Positions 23,715 to 31,082 of a stretch of 39,523 nt of DNA are shown piece after piece. Source of the stretch: Candidatus Poseidonia sp. (GTDB taxonomy: Archaea; Thermoplasmatota; Poseidoniia; Poseidoniales; Poseidoniaceae). The notes under the pieces were generated by a model. That model did no database searches. It worked only from the letters and a program-made list of their open reading frames with translations, and was not told where the DNA came from. Within the stretch, counting starts at the first letter, position 1. Each line of letters opens with the position of its first letter. The DNA lies in assembly GCA_023254365.1 (NCBI GenBank), contig JALRLQ010000005.1:1-39523 (forward strand), written 5' to 3'. The translations under genes were made by a program, and so were the position numbers.

Positions 23715-24902
23715 ATGGATGAGGTGATCCCACCAATACCCGTTATGGCAGTGGGTGAAGAACCTCCACCGTGGGCTGGCATTGAACAAAAGCACACGCA
23801 CGTTCCAACTCAGGATGACCAAGAATTGAGGGCCATCAAAATCCTTGTCAGCGTGACCTTGGGCATCACCCTCGTGCTGGCCGCAGGATACATTGCGGCG
23901 GTGGTGATGAGTGATGGTGCAATTCTTCTGCGACCAAGCGAAGTCGCTCTTGAACGCCACGCCACCTACAACTCGTTGGTCCAACATCCGGGCGAATCCT
24001 TCACCGGTGCAGGCATCACGGCTTGCATCGTGGATTCAGGGATTGAATTGGAACACAGCGACCTTGCCGATGTACAGCTCAAAGGTTGGCAGGATTTCAT
24101 TAACGGAAAGGTGACACCCTACGATGACCACGGTCACGGGACAGCCATGGCTGGACTGTTGGTGGCCAACGGATGGCTCAAAGGGATAGCAAAGAACGTT
24201 GATCTGCTCGTTGCCAAAGCCCTTGCCAGTGACGGAAGCGGCAACGATGAAACCGTCGCTTTGGCCGTGGATTGGTGTGTTTCAGAAGGCGCCGATGTGA
24301 TATCGCTCTCCTTGGGGGGGGCCCCTGGAATTTTGCCCTTTTCGATTGGTTCTGGTCGAAATTCAGGCGACGCCGCCAACGATGCCATCGATGCTGGGGT
24401 GTATGTGGTAGCCGCAGCAGGAAACGACGGTGGTGAAAATGACGATGGAGATGTGGCTCATCCATCCAGCGAGCGTGGCGTGATTTCGGTTGGTGGTGTT
24501 ACCGAGCAAGGTACGCATTGGTCGGGTTCATCAACGGGTGACAACAACGGACGATTGCTCCCCCTTCCCGTCCTTTTGCCACGAGGTGACCCCGACAAAA
24601 AACCGGAAGTGGTCGCCCCCGCTCAAGGCGTGCCCATTCTCTTGGAAGACGGTTCTTGGGGCCTCGCAGACGGTACCAGTGCGGCTACGGTGTATGTAGC
24701 GGGAGCGATTTGCCTGTTGTTGGAGAGCAAGCCAGAACTCAAACACGACGAATCCGATGGCGGTGCAGACAATGTTGACGCCGTGAAACGATGGCTCATG
24801 GAAAGCGCGGTGCCCGACGAAGGACAGGTGGGTCACGATGATGACTACGGTTACGGATTGCTGAACATCCAAGGCCTCTTGGCCGCCCCTCAAGCTTCGT
24901 GA
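23715..24902 (+). CDS. Membrane-anchored subtilisin-like serine protease (S8)
   Basis: About 395 residues. A hydrophilic N-terminus of about 42 residues is followed by one membrane helix (IKILVSVTLGITLVLAAGYIAAVVM), placing the protease domain outside the cell. The triad is complete: Asp107 in CIVDSGIE, His141 in DHGHGTAMAG and Ser322 in DGTSAATVYVAG, with the oxyanion Asn237 in AAAGND. The short linker between helix and catalytic Asp leaves little room for a classical inhibitor propeptide. ATG 23715 is chosen (GGTGA just upstream) over an in-frame TTG at 23703 inside the previous gene. Third gene of a tight set with the zinc-ribbon membrane protein and SufS-like enzyme. Target unknown. Convergent with the methyltransferase gene (13-bp overlap). 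Confidence 0.9.
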   Translation: MDEVIPPIPVMAVGEEPPPWAGIEQKHTHVPTQDDQELRAIKILVSVTLGITLVLAAGYIAAVVMSDGAILLRPSEVALERHATYNSLVQHPGESFTGAGITACIVDSGIELEHSDLADVQLKGWQDFINGKVTPYDDHGHGTAMAGLLVANGWLKGIAKNVDLLVAKALASDGSGNDETVALAVDWCVSEGADVISLSLGGAPGILPFSIGSGRNSGDAANDAIDAGVYVVAAAGNDGGENDDGDVAHPSSERGVISVGGVTEQGTHWSGSSTGDNNGRLLPLPVLLPRGDPDKKPEVVAPAQGVPILLEDGSWGLADGTSAATVYVAGAICLLLESKPELKHDESDGGADNVDAVKRWLMESAVPDEGQVGHDDDYGYGLLNIQGLLAAPQAS

Positions 24903-25630
24903 GGCATCCATGCGACCAGCGTGCCACCAAACAGTGGCATGAACGCCACGTGGTGGGTCGACTGCGTTTCACTGACCAGTTCAATCCAAGCGTTAAATCC
25001 GTTGACCAACGCCATGCCTTCTTCATCATCCTCTGCGACATCACCCGACGGCATGTCGGGTTCAACGGTGTAGAGTACCCCGTTGTTGCTCAAGAATGGA
25101 AGGTACGTTTTGACCAGTTGTGCACGCTGGGTCGACGGACCGTCGACGACAATGGCGTCGTAGGATGACTCAAGGGGAGAGCGTGCGTGCTCTGCATTGG
25201 TTGCAGCGGCCAATGACCATGCTTGATGTTCTGCAGCAAGTTGCAGCGGTTCCCCAACCACAACGCTGGCCCAACTCAACGCTTCGTACCGGTTCAGGAG
25301 TCGTTGGAGGATAACGCCGAATTTACCGCCTTGTTCAATCAACGTGTAAGGGGATAACGAACGCTGTGAACGTTCCCACAAATCCAGCAACCATGCAGAG
25401 CGGTGACCGATACCAGCACCGATTTCAAGAACCGATGCCGGGTGTTGTCGAGCCAGTGCATCACGCAGGCGTCGGTGGATGGAGATGGACCATGTCGAAA
25501 GACCCATGTGCCGGAGTTGTTCATGGATATTGGCCGCAATGAGAGGTTCATCTCGTGGTTGAGCATCGTCTTTTCCCAACAAGTAACCCAGAACAGCAGA
25601 GCGGTCTTGCTCCGTGGGTTTCTCGGTCAT
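24890..25630 (-). CDS. Class I SAM-dependent methyltransferase, O-methyltransferase-like
   Basis: 246 residues. Motif I is ASVLEIGAGIGHRSAWLLD, followed by YTLIEQGGKFGVI where the acidic residue of motif II binds ribose, then SSYDAIVVDGPS and LPFLSNNGVLYTVEPD, the strand 4 and 5 elements. VVDGPS with the preceding AEHA region resembles catechol O-methyltransferase-like enzymes. The N-terminal 60 residues form a helical cap. The acceptor cannot be inferred. ATG 25630 has AGGCAGG upstream. It diverges from the COG1326-like gene with 99 bp between starts. Confidence 0.8.
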   Translation of the reverse strand: MTEKPTEQDRSAVLGYLLGKDDAQPRDEPLIAANIHEQLRHMGLSTWSISIHRRLRDALARQHPASVLEIGAGIGHRSAWLLDLWERSQRSLSPYTLIEQGGKFGVILQRLLNRYEALSWASVVVGEPLQLAAEHQAWSLAAATNAEHARSPLESSYDAIVVDGPSTQRAQLVKTYLPFLSNNGVLYTVEPDMPSGDVAEDDEEGMALVNGFNAWIELVSETQSTHHVAFMPLFGGTLVAWMPHEA

Positions 25631-25729
25631 GTCCCTGCCTCACGGGCTTCCAACATCAAGCCTTGCACCGGTCCATGTGACGGAGGGTTCAAACACAGGT
25701 GGTTCAGCGCTCATCACAGAGGCGAGTGC

Positions 25730-26503
25730 ATGACGGAGGACGAGGAGTGGGAGGAGGACGAGGAAATCCTCGACAACGCCACCCATTGTCCCGAATGCGA
25801 TGACATGACCGCCCATACCGTGCTGCGAGAAAAGAAGGTTGGGACTGGGGCCGATTTCATGGTTCGATGTGAGACATGCCAAGGGATCCACACGGTTGAA
25901 TTTCGACCACCACCACCCGTCAACATCCCGTTCATTTTGACCGAAGGACCTCGCTCGGAGCGCGTGGTGTTGGTGGTCGACGCCGATGAAGAATTTGTTC
26001 TCGACGATGTGTTTGAAGAGGATGAAAAATTGTGGAGAATCCATCAAATTGAAACCAAGGATGAGCAGCATCCGTCATCCTCCATCGCCACCGATATCGC
26101 TCGAATCACCGCATTGCGAACGGACATGGTTCGTGTGAAACTCACCTTAACCAGAGGCGAAGATTCGCAGTCAGACGTGCTCGTCGTCCCCCAAGAATCA
26201 ACCTTCACAGCATCGCATTTGATGGAATACGAAGGAGAAACATGGCGAATTCGAGCCATCCACACAGGAGCAGGACGCACCCTTCGGGGAACCGTCAATG
26301 CACCCGATATCAAGCGCATGTACCTCCACGAGCCGCCAAAGGGTGAACATTTTGCACCACGAACGCCACGAGAACGGCGCCAGGCCTGGAAAGAAGGCCG
26401 ACTGGGGTTCAACCCAAACCCTGAGCGACCTCGTGAGCAAGTGAAAAAAGGCGTTCACCCAAATGCCTCAAAGAAGCGCTCGCAGAAGAAAAAGCGAAAG
26501 TGA
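25730..26503 (+). CDS. COG1326-like archaeal zinc-ribbon protein
   Basis: 257 residues. A very acidic start (MTEDEEWEEDEEILDN) is followed by a zinc ribbon CPEC...CETC (residues about 19-50), then two repeated beta-rich segments (SERVVLVVDADEEFVLDDVF with LWRIHQIE, and QSDVLVVPQESTFTASHLM with TWRIRAIHTG), and a Lys/Arg-rich tail (KKRSQKKKRK). This layout matches the HVO_0476-type archaeal Zn-finger family as I remember it; biochemical role unknown, with nucleic-acid binding likely from the basic tail. ATG 25730 is chosen because GAGGCGAG lies at SD distance and the protein then starts just before the zinc ribbon; upstream codons are antisense to the methyltransferase gene. Confidence 0.8.
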   Translation: MTEDEEWEEDEEILDNATHCPECDDMTAHTVLREKKVGTGADFMVRCETCQGIHTVEFRPPPPVNIPFILTEGPRSERVVLVVDADEEFVLDDVFEEDEKLWRIHQIETKDEQHPSSSIATDIARITALRTDMVRVKLTLTRGEDSQSDVLVVPQESTFTASHLMEYEGETWRIRAIHTGAGRTLRGTVNAPDIKRMYLHEPPKGEHFAPRTPRERRQAWKEGRLGFNPNPERPREQVKKGVHPNASKKRSQKKKRK

Positions 26504-27481
26504 TCACGGACGGTTCGTCCACGGCATCAGGAAGGCTTTGGCCACCTGGGTTCCAATCGTGGGGTTCTCTTTCAAACGCCGAATGCTGTATTCATACCAT
26601 TTTTCCCCATACGGAATGTACACCCGGGTTCGATGACCTTCGTTCAACAATTTCCTGCGGAGAGGGCCCCGTACCCCGAGCAACATTTGGAATTCATATC
26701 CGGGTCCTTTGTTGGTTCGTGGACCCCCAGCGTTGGAACGAGGGTCCTCAATACCTGGGCCCATACCGTGCGCCTTCAGGGCTGAAAGCGCATGGTCGAT
26801 CACTGGGTGGTCATGGGATGCAATCCCAACATAAGCGCCAGCATCAAGCATGCGGTCGACAGCAGCATTTGTTGCATCAACGATGTCCCGGTATGATTCA
26901 AAGGCGATTTCGGACGGTTCCAAATAAATCCCTTTGCAAATCCGGTAGTCTGCTTGTGGGCCAAGTTCGGTTTCCATGTGGTCAATGTCACGCAACGTCC
27001 GGAAAAGTCGTCCTTGAAGAACGGTCCCCACATTGGTCAACCCTTCTTGATGGAGGGTTAACACGACCTTGATGGTGTCCGTCGTCACCCGGTGATCTTC
27101 CATGTCAAGACGTACAAACATCTCGCGTTCCGCAGCCATCTGCACCAGTTGTCGGATGTTTTGCAAGCCTTGCTCCGGGTCGATGAGGAGGCCAAAAGCC
27201 GTGGGTTTGATACTCAAGTTGGCATCAAGTCCATGCTCTTCGATGCTGTGCATGACGCGAATGTATTCCTCCAAGAAAAACGTCGCTTCCTCAAGCGTTG
27301 AAATCTCTTCACCCAGAACATCCACGGTAAAACAAGCTCCCTCGGATGACAATCGTTTCATGACTTGAACAGCGTCTTCAAGCGAGGGGCCTGCGACATA
27401 GCGCCGACTGACCCAACGGACAAACCACTTGGGCATCCGCACAGTGGTGGCAACCACCATCCGTGAGAACCATCCCACCAT
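26504..27481 (-). CDS. Proline dehydrogenase
   Basis: About 325 residues. FAD-dependent oxidation of proline to pyrroline-5-carboxylate. Signatures: LSIKPTAFGLL, FVRLDMEDH, LQGRLFRTL, RICKGIYLEP, VGIASHDHPV, YEFQMLLGVRG (equivalent of the E-x-QMLYG strand) and the substrate-binding end VYIPYGEKWYEYSIRRLKENP. This is the monofunctional PRODH barrel, without the P5C dehydrogenase half of bacterial PutA, and no P5C dehydrogenase is nearby. ATG 27481 is preferred (AGAGGT upstream) over TTG 27487. It follows the D-aminoacyl-tRNA deacylase on the same strand after 45 bp and abuts the convergent COG1326-like gene. Points to use of proline as carbon and energy source. Confidence 0.93.
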   Translation of the reverse strand: MVGWFSRMVVATTVRMPKWFVRWVSRRYVAGPSLEDAVQVMKRLSSEGACFTVDVLGEEISTLEEATFFLEEYIRVMHSIEEHGLDANLSIKPTAFGLLIDPEQGLQNIRQLVQMAAEREMFVRLDMEDHRVTTDTIKVVLTLHQEGLTNVGTVLQGRLFRTLRDIDHMETELGPQADYRICKGIYLEPSEIAFESYRDIVDATNAAVDRMLDAGAYVGIASHDHPVIDHALSALKAHGMGPGIEDPRSNAGGPRTNKGPGYEFQMLLGVRGPLRRKLLNEGHRTRVYIPYGEKWYEYSIRRLKENPTIGTQVAKAFLMPWTNRP

Positions 27482-27526
27482 GACCAAACCTCTGCCAAGG
27501 CGCTCTTTGACCCTTTGTGTAGGTGG

Positions 27527-28474
27527 TCAAGCGACGCGCTCAGCAATCTGACGACTGGTCAAGAGCGGAATGCCCTCTTCTTCAAGATAGTCGCGAACCG
27601 CTTGACGTTGCCATCCGCGAAAGGCCTTTTTGTCCATTGAACAGACCAGGTCCCCGCCAGGGAATGCTTGCTTGGTAGCCTCGATGGCGGCGGCAATCGC
27701 TTGTCGCCAGGGGCCTGTGACGCCTTGTTCTGTTTGTTCAAAGGGCAGCGCATAGGTTGCCAACATATGACCCAGCCAAACCTGTTCCATCGACCCAAGA
27801 AGATTCGCACGTGGAGCATAATGACCGCCCCCAAGCGTCACAACAACGGTTTGGCCTTGATGCTCCTCTTCGTTCCAGCGCGTTTGTTTGTCCTGCACGA
27901 CCAAGCCCTCTCGCATGATGTTGGCGAGCAGACGGGCTGCACCTTCGTGGCCCCATGTTGCTTCGGTGGAACCAACTTCAATGAAAAGGCAAGGTGTTTC
28001 GAGGTACGGTCCATGGTGCGTCACTTCGAGGGAGAGGTCAAAATCGTTCAGATCAGGTTCAACCGGTGCGAGAGCCTGCAGCATTTTCCACCACGGCGAG
28101 AGGCGTGTTGAAGGAGGCGGTGCCCGGCCGCCCCAGCCACCGAACGGACCAATCTCATCAAGCGGCAAATGAGGCACCCCAATGGGATGAAGGGTCAACG
28201 ACGGTTGGCCGCTGGCCGCAACGTGACGCGATGGGAAAATCACTTCACGTACATGCTCGCCTGCATGGGTGCGCCATCGACGATCGAGATGATCTTCGAA
28301 CAACAATCCGTTCGGGAGATAGACCATTCGAAGATGTTCGAATTGAAACGTGGGGCATCCCTCGAACGAAGGTGCTGTATCCCAATCATCGAGGGTTCGG
28401 AGGATATCGGCCTGATTGGTGCTGGCGATGTCTTTGGCGTTGACAGCAATCAACACCACTGACCCTTCCGCCAT
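27527..28474 (-). CDS. dtdA: D-aminoacyl-tRNA deacylase (archaeal/plant type)
   Basis: 315 residues. Removes D-amino acids wrongly attached to tRNA; the archaeal DtdA family is unrelated to bacterial DTD. Signatures: VTHHGPYLETPCLFIEVGS followed by TEATWGHEGAARLLANIM, and TLGGGHYAPRANLL, with metal-binding His and Glu residues. The C-terminus KAFRGWQRQAVRDYLEE carries the family's closing helix. ATG 28474 gives MAEGSVVLIAVNAKDIAS, the expected first strand; the frame is open upstream but lies antisense to the neighbour. Its start is only 5 bp from the start of the divergent propeller-like gene. Probably co-transcribed with the downstream proline dehydrogenase. Confidence 0.92.
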   Translation of the reverse strand: MAEGSVVLIAVNAKDIASTNQADILRTLDDWDTAPSFEGCPTFQFEHLRMVYLPNGLLFEDHLDRRWRTHAGEHVREVIFPSRHVAASGQPSLTLHPIGVPHLPLDEIGPFGGWGGRAPPPSTRLSPWWKMLQALAPVEPDLNDFDLSLEVTHHGPYLETPCLFIEVGSTEATWGHEGAARLLANIMREGLVVQDKQTRWNEEEHQGQTVVVTLGGGHYAPRANLLGSMEQVWLGHMLATYALPFEQTEQGVTGPWRQAIAAAIEATKQAFPGGDLVCSMDKKAFRGWQRQAVRDYLEEEGIPLLTSRQIAERVA

Positions 28475-28479
28475 GTGCA

Positions 28480-29502
28480 GTGGATGGAGTCGTCCTTTTT
28501 GACCTGACCCAGACGAGGCTTGACATACTTCGTTCCTTACACCACGGCATGGACGAGGGGCTTCCAACGAACATCCCCTTTATTCCCGATAAGGTGGTTC
28601 ACCATGCCAACGGGGCGTTGGTCACCGGAATGGAAGGAGAAGTCGTATGGCTTGATACTCAAATGAACCCCGTCTCTGAGGTCTCAGTGCCCTACCCCAT
28701 GCGCATTCAGCAGGCCGTGGTTTCTGATGGTCACCTCCACGCAACGTGGCTCGACAGGGAACTGCTCCTCGCCCACATGGGTTCCATGCCCATCGGTTCC
28801 TCAGAAAACGGGCCTCGCCGCGAAGAGTTGCGCACAGCCATCAACACCACCACCGTGTATTCACCTGCTGGAACGGTTTGGGCACACGCCCTGGATGCAG
28901 AGCCCATGGCGCTGGTCGCCAACAACGATGTCTTGGTGTTCATGCTCTACAACCGGGGCCTCTACAGCATCACCACGTCCGCTGATGAGTGTTGGCGTCG
29001 CCCCCCTCCAACCTGGTCCTACCCGAAAAAGCGGCCGAGAGGAGCAGAAACGCTCTGTGTTCACATCGAGGCCGACGACTTGCTGTTAACCTCCCGGGGA
29101 GGCCGCGTCCAACGTCGCTATCTCTCAACTGGAAATCTGATTGAAGAATATCTCCTCCCAGGTGTTGACGGACCTGTTGAGCATCATGTTCGACACGGAA
29201 ACAATGCGCTGGTGTGCTCAACAACCGGAGAAGTGGTGTGGTTGAAGGACCAAACCGTTTTGCAACAAATCCAACTCAGCGGTCCGATTCAACACGCAGT
29301 TTGGGACCATCGACTCGATGGATGGAGAATCGCTGGATGGCGAGAAGAAGTGGTGGTGGCCAATGGACGCATGGAACGACGAGAAACACGAGAAATTCCC
29401 GTGCACGTTCATCCGTTTGATGCTGGCGCACTCATCTTGTACAACGATGGTTCTTGGGAAAACAGCCCGTTTGAATCATCGTCTCCTCGAGAAGAGGAGT
29501 GA
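28480..29502 (+). CDS. Beta-propeller-like protein of unknown function
   Basis: 340 residues, no signal peptide or membrane helix. Short beta-strand repeats dominate, with recurring patterns such as GALVTGMEGEVVWLD, DLLLTSRGGRVQRRYL, NALVCSTTGEVVWLKD and GWRIAGWREEVVVANG, i.e. hydrophobic strand, Gly turn, then strand ending in W/L-D. About six or seven such blades can be counted by eye, so a cytosolic WD40- or PQQ-like propeller is likely. Start GTG 28480; ATG 28549 is an alternative that would lose the first strand. It ends next to the convergent eS31 gene. Function not inferable. Confidence 0.72.
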   Translation: MDGVVLFDLTQTRLDILRSLHHGMDEGLPTNIPFIPDKVVHHANGALVTGMEGEVVWLDTQMNPVSEVSVPYPMRIQQAVVSDGHLHATWLDRELLLAHMGSMPIGSSENGPRREELRTAINTTTVYSPAGTVWAHALDAEPMALVANNDVLVFMLYNRGLYSITTSADECWRRPPPTWSYPKKRPRGAETLCVHIEADDLLLTSRGGRVQRRYLSTGNLIEEYLLPGVDGPVEHHVRHGNNALVCSTTGEVVWLKDQTVLQQIQLSGPIQHAVWDHRLDGWRIAGWREEVVVANGRMERRETREIPVHVHPFDAGALILYNDGSWENSPFESSSPREEE

Positions 29503-29670
29503 TCACTCGTTCATGCTGGTGAATCCACATCGGCCGCAAGATTTGCGGTTGTTGTGGTGGGCAAGGAAGACACCGGGCCCACAATCTGGACAGCTTTCAG
29601 CACGGACGAGTTTTCCGTCTTCAACCTTGTACTTTGACCACTTGGCTTTGGCGTTTGGACCGTCTCCCAT
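29503..29670 (-). CDS. rps27ae: Ribosomal protein eS31 (S27ae)
   Basis: 55 residues. [19 protein letters not shown] is followed by a zinc ribbon, [13 protein letters not shown]...CGRCGF, the hallmark of the archaeal S27ae protein in the small subunit head. There is no ubiquitin-like fusion, as usual in archaea. Its ATG overlaps the eS24 stop (TGATG), so the two are translated together. Confidence 0.94.
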   Translation of the reverse strand: MGDGPNAKAKWSKYKVEDGKLVRAESCPDCGPGVFLAHHNNRKSCGRCGFTSMNE

Positions 29671-30044
29671 CACTCATCGCCTCCTTCTTCGCTGGCTTCG
29701 TCTTCCGATGCTTCCTCAGCAACTTCTTCAGCAGGTTCCTCTGCAGCCTCGGGGGCTTGTGAAGCACTGCGCATGTCTTCGTGACGCTTGTGAATGTATT
29801 CTGGCTCAACAGCCATGGCCTCTGCAGATCCGTAGATGTACGCAACCCCCGTGGTGAGGGGTTGGCCAAATCGTGTGATGCAATCCTTGACAACAATCAA
29901 GTCAGGGTTGGAGCCAGGTTCAAGGGTTTTCACCAAATCCATGACCTCCTTGCGAGAAGGCGTGGCTTTCTTGTCGTGCTTCCAACTGAAGGAAATTTCA
30001 ACTCTGTTCAGGACTTTGTTTTCGGTTCGTTCTTTGATCTCCAT
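29670..30044 (-). CDS. rps24e: Ribosomal protein eS24
   Basis: 124 residues. The S24e core ([65 protein letters not shown]) is complete at about residue 90. It is followed by an acidic Ala/Glu tail of about 33 residues ([19 protein letters not shown]) not found in most homologues. SD GAGGTGA precedes ATG 30044. Small-subunit protein within the rpo7-spt4-eS24-eS31 operon common in Euryarchaeota. Confidence 0.94.
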   Translation of the reverse strand: MEIKERTENKVLNRVEISFSWKHDKKATPSRKEVMDLVKTLEPGSNPDLIVVKDCITRFGQPLTTGVAYIYGSAEAMAVEPEYIHKRHEDMRSASQAPEAAEEPAEEVAEEASEDEASEEGGDE

Positions 30045-30053
30045 GATTTCACC

Positions 30054-30257
30054 TCATCGAATGTTGACCTTGAGGGCGTATCGGCCTGGTTGGTCCACCT
30101 GCAGACGCTTCGCAATTTCAGAGCGTTCAGGTTGCATGATGATGACATAGCCGGTCCAGTCGGACGAGACTTGGGCTGATGGGTGACGAGGGCACTGGTC
30201 CACACCGTCGTTGAGCACCAGGTGACACTCACCGCAAGCAAAAGGCATCTTGACCAT
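30054..30257 (-). CDS. spt4: Transcription elongation factor Spt4 (RpoE'')
   Basis: About 67 residues. Zinc ribbon with CGEC and a single later Cys-Pro-Arg-His (QCPRHPSAQ), then the beta core DWTGYVIIMQPERSEIAKRL and GRYALKV, the classic archaeal Spt4. It pairs with Spt5 on the polymerase clamp to aid processivity. ATG 30257 is chosen because GGTGA sits upstream in the end of rpo7; GTG 30263 and ATG 30248 are alternatives. The start region overlaps or touches the rpo7 stop. Confidence 0.93.
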   Translation of the reverse strand: MVKMPFACGECHLVLNDGVDQCPRHPSAQVSSDWTGYVIIMQPERSEIAKRLQVDQPGRYALKVNIR

Positions 30258-30259
30258 CT

Positions 30260-30820
30260 TCACTCACCGCCGTCGCTGTTTTTCTTTTCCCAACCGGGTG
30301 AACCAAGACCGTCTTGCTTGCTGGTCAACCCGATCTTGGAGCGTCGTGGATCGGACGTGTCCGGTGACAACGACACGATGCGTGCTCGGACAAACGAACC
30401 AATGGCGAGTTCACGACCCGACTGACGGCCGGTGATTTTGTTCGCACCGATGTTGATGTCAACGGGTTCATCCATGATTTGGGACTTGTGAAGCAACGCT
30501 TCCATGGGCCCGATTCGGACAAAGGCGCCGAATTCATTGACCTCGGAGACGGCCCCTTCGACCACTTCTTGGTCGTCCATGCAAAACAAGACAGCGTCGA
30601 ATTGGACCTTCTGGTAGATGGCGCCGTCGCCGTGAATGATTCTTCCTCGGCCGATGGTCTTGTGGTTGTTTGTCACCAAGACAAATCGGTTCTCGGAGTC
30701 AAATTTACCCTCGAAAGCATCCATCGAGAGACGGTCGATGTGTTGGTCCAACGATTGGCCTTTCCGCATGTATTCCGCAGGGATACGGATGGTGTCTTCC
30801 TTGGTTACGACCTTGTACAT
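30260..30820 (-). CDS. rpoE1: RNA polymerase subunit Rpo7 (RpoE')
   Basis: 186 residues. The N-terminal tip domain (MYKVVTKEDTIRIPAEYM) is followed by an S1 OB-fold (EVVEGAVSEVNEFGAFVRIG to IVSLSPDTSDPRRSKIGLT). Rpo7 with Rpo4 forms the stalk that binds nascent RNA and helps open the promoter. The C-terminal tail (GLGSPGWEKKNSDGG) is usual for euryarchaeal RpoE'. A strong SD, AGAGGTGAAAAA, precedes ATG 30820. First gene of the operon. Confidence 0.95.
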   Translation of the reverse strand: MYKVVTKEDTIRIPAEYMRKGQSLDQHIDRLSMDAFEGKFDSENRFVLVTNNHKTIGRGRIIHGDGAIYQKVQFDAVLFCMDDQEVVEGAVSEVNEFGAFVRIGPMEALLHKSQIMDEPVDINIGANKITGRQSGRELAIGSFVRARIVSLSPDTSDPRRSKIGLTSKQDGLGSPGWEKKNSDGGE

Positions 30821-30946
30821 TTTTTCACCTCTTTGCGCTCTTCAAAGGCAAGGTGAAACACGGAGGCTGTCAAGCGGTTCCGTCCTTCACCGGGGTTACC
30901 TCTGGAGAGAATGCGACCGAAGTCGTTTCTTCCCACCGACGACCCC

Positions 30947-30955
30947 TATTTAATT
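30947..30955 (-). promoter_or_regulatory. TATA-like box, candidate for the rpo7 operon
   Basis: AATTAAATA on the minus strand, the most AT-rich site in the 262-bp gap between rpo7 and the surface-protein gene. The predicted start of transcription would give a leader of about 100 nt. The rest of the gap holds only short reading frames without support. Confidence 0.35.
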
Positions 30956-31028
30956 CAAGCGGCCATTTCATGCACGGCGAGGGAGGCGTCATCGTGTTTG
31001 GCGACGATGATGCACATGAGAAAAGAGG

Positions 31029-31050
31029 TTTAATGGCTTGGAAGAGCCAT
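31029..31050 (+). promoter_or_regulatory. TATA-like box and overlapping inverted repeat before the surface-protein gene
   Basis: TTTAAT at 31029-31034 lies about 54 bp before ATG 31083, leaving a leader of about 27 nt. It overlaps a perfect inverted repeat, ATGGCT at 31033-31038 and AGCCAT at 31045-31050 with a 6-base spacer, placed just downstream of the TATA as an archaeal repressor operator would be. SD GGTGAG is at 31075-31080. Confidence 0.4.
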
Positions 31051-31082
31051 AATCCATAACAACCCCCCGAAGGCGGTGAGTC

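Noticed and set aside
25403..25729. 109-codon upstream extension of the COG1326-like frame
   Set aside because: Antisense to the methyltransferase gene; a good SD and the zinc ribbon support the start at 25730.
30970..31059. 29-codon plus-strand frame in the rpo7/surface-protein gap
   Set aside because: It follows a TATA-like sequence, but it is very short and the leader and promoter of the surface-protein gene explain the region.
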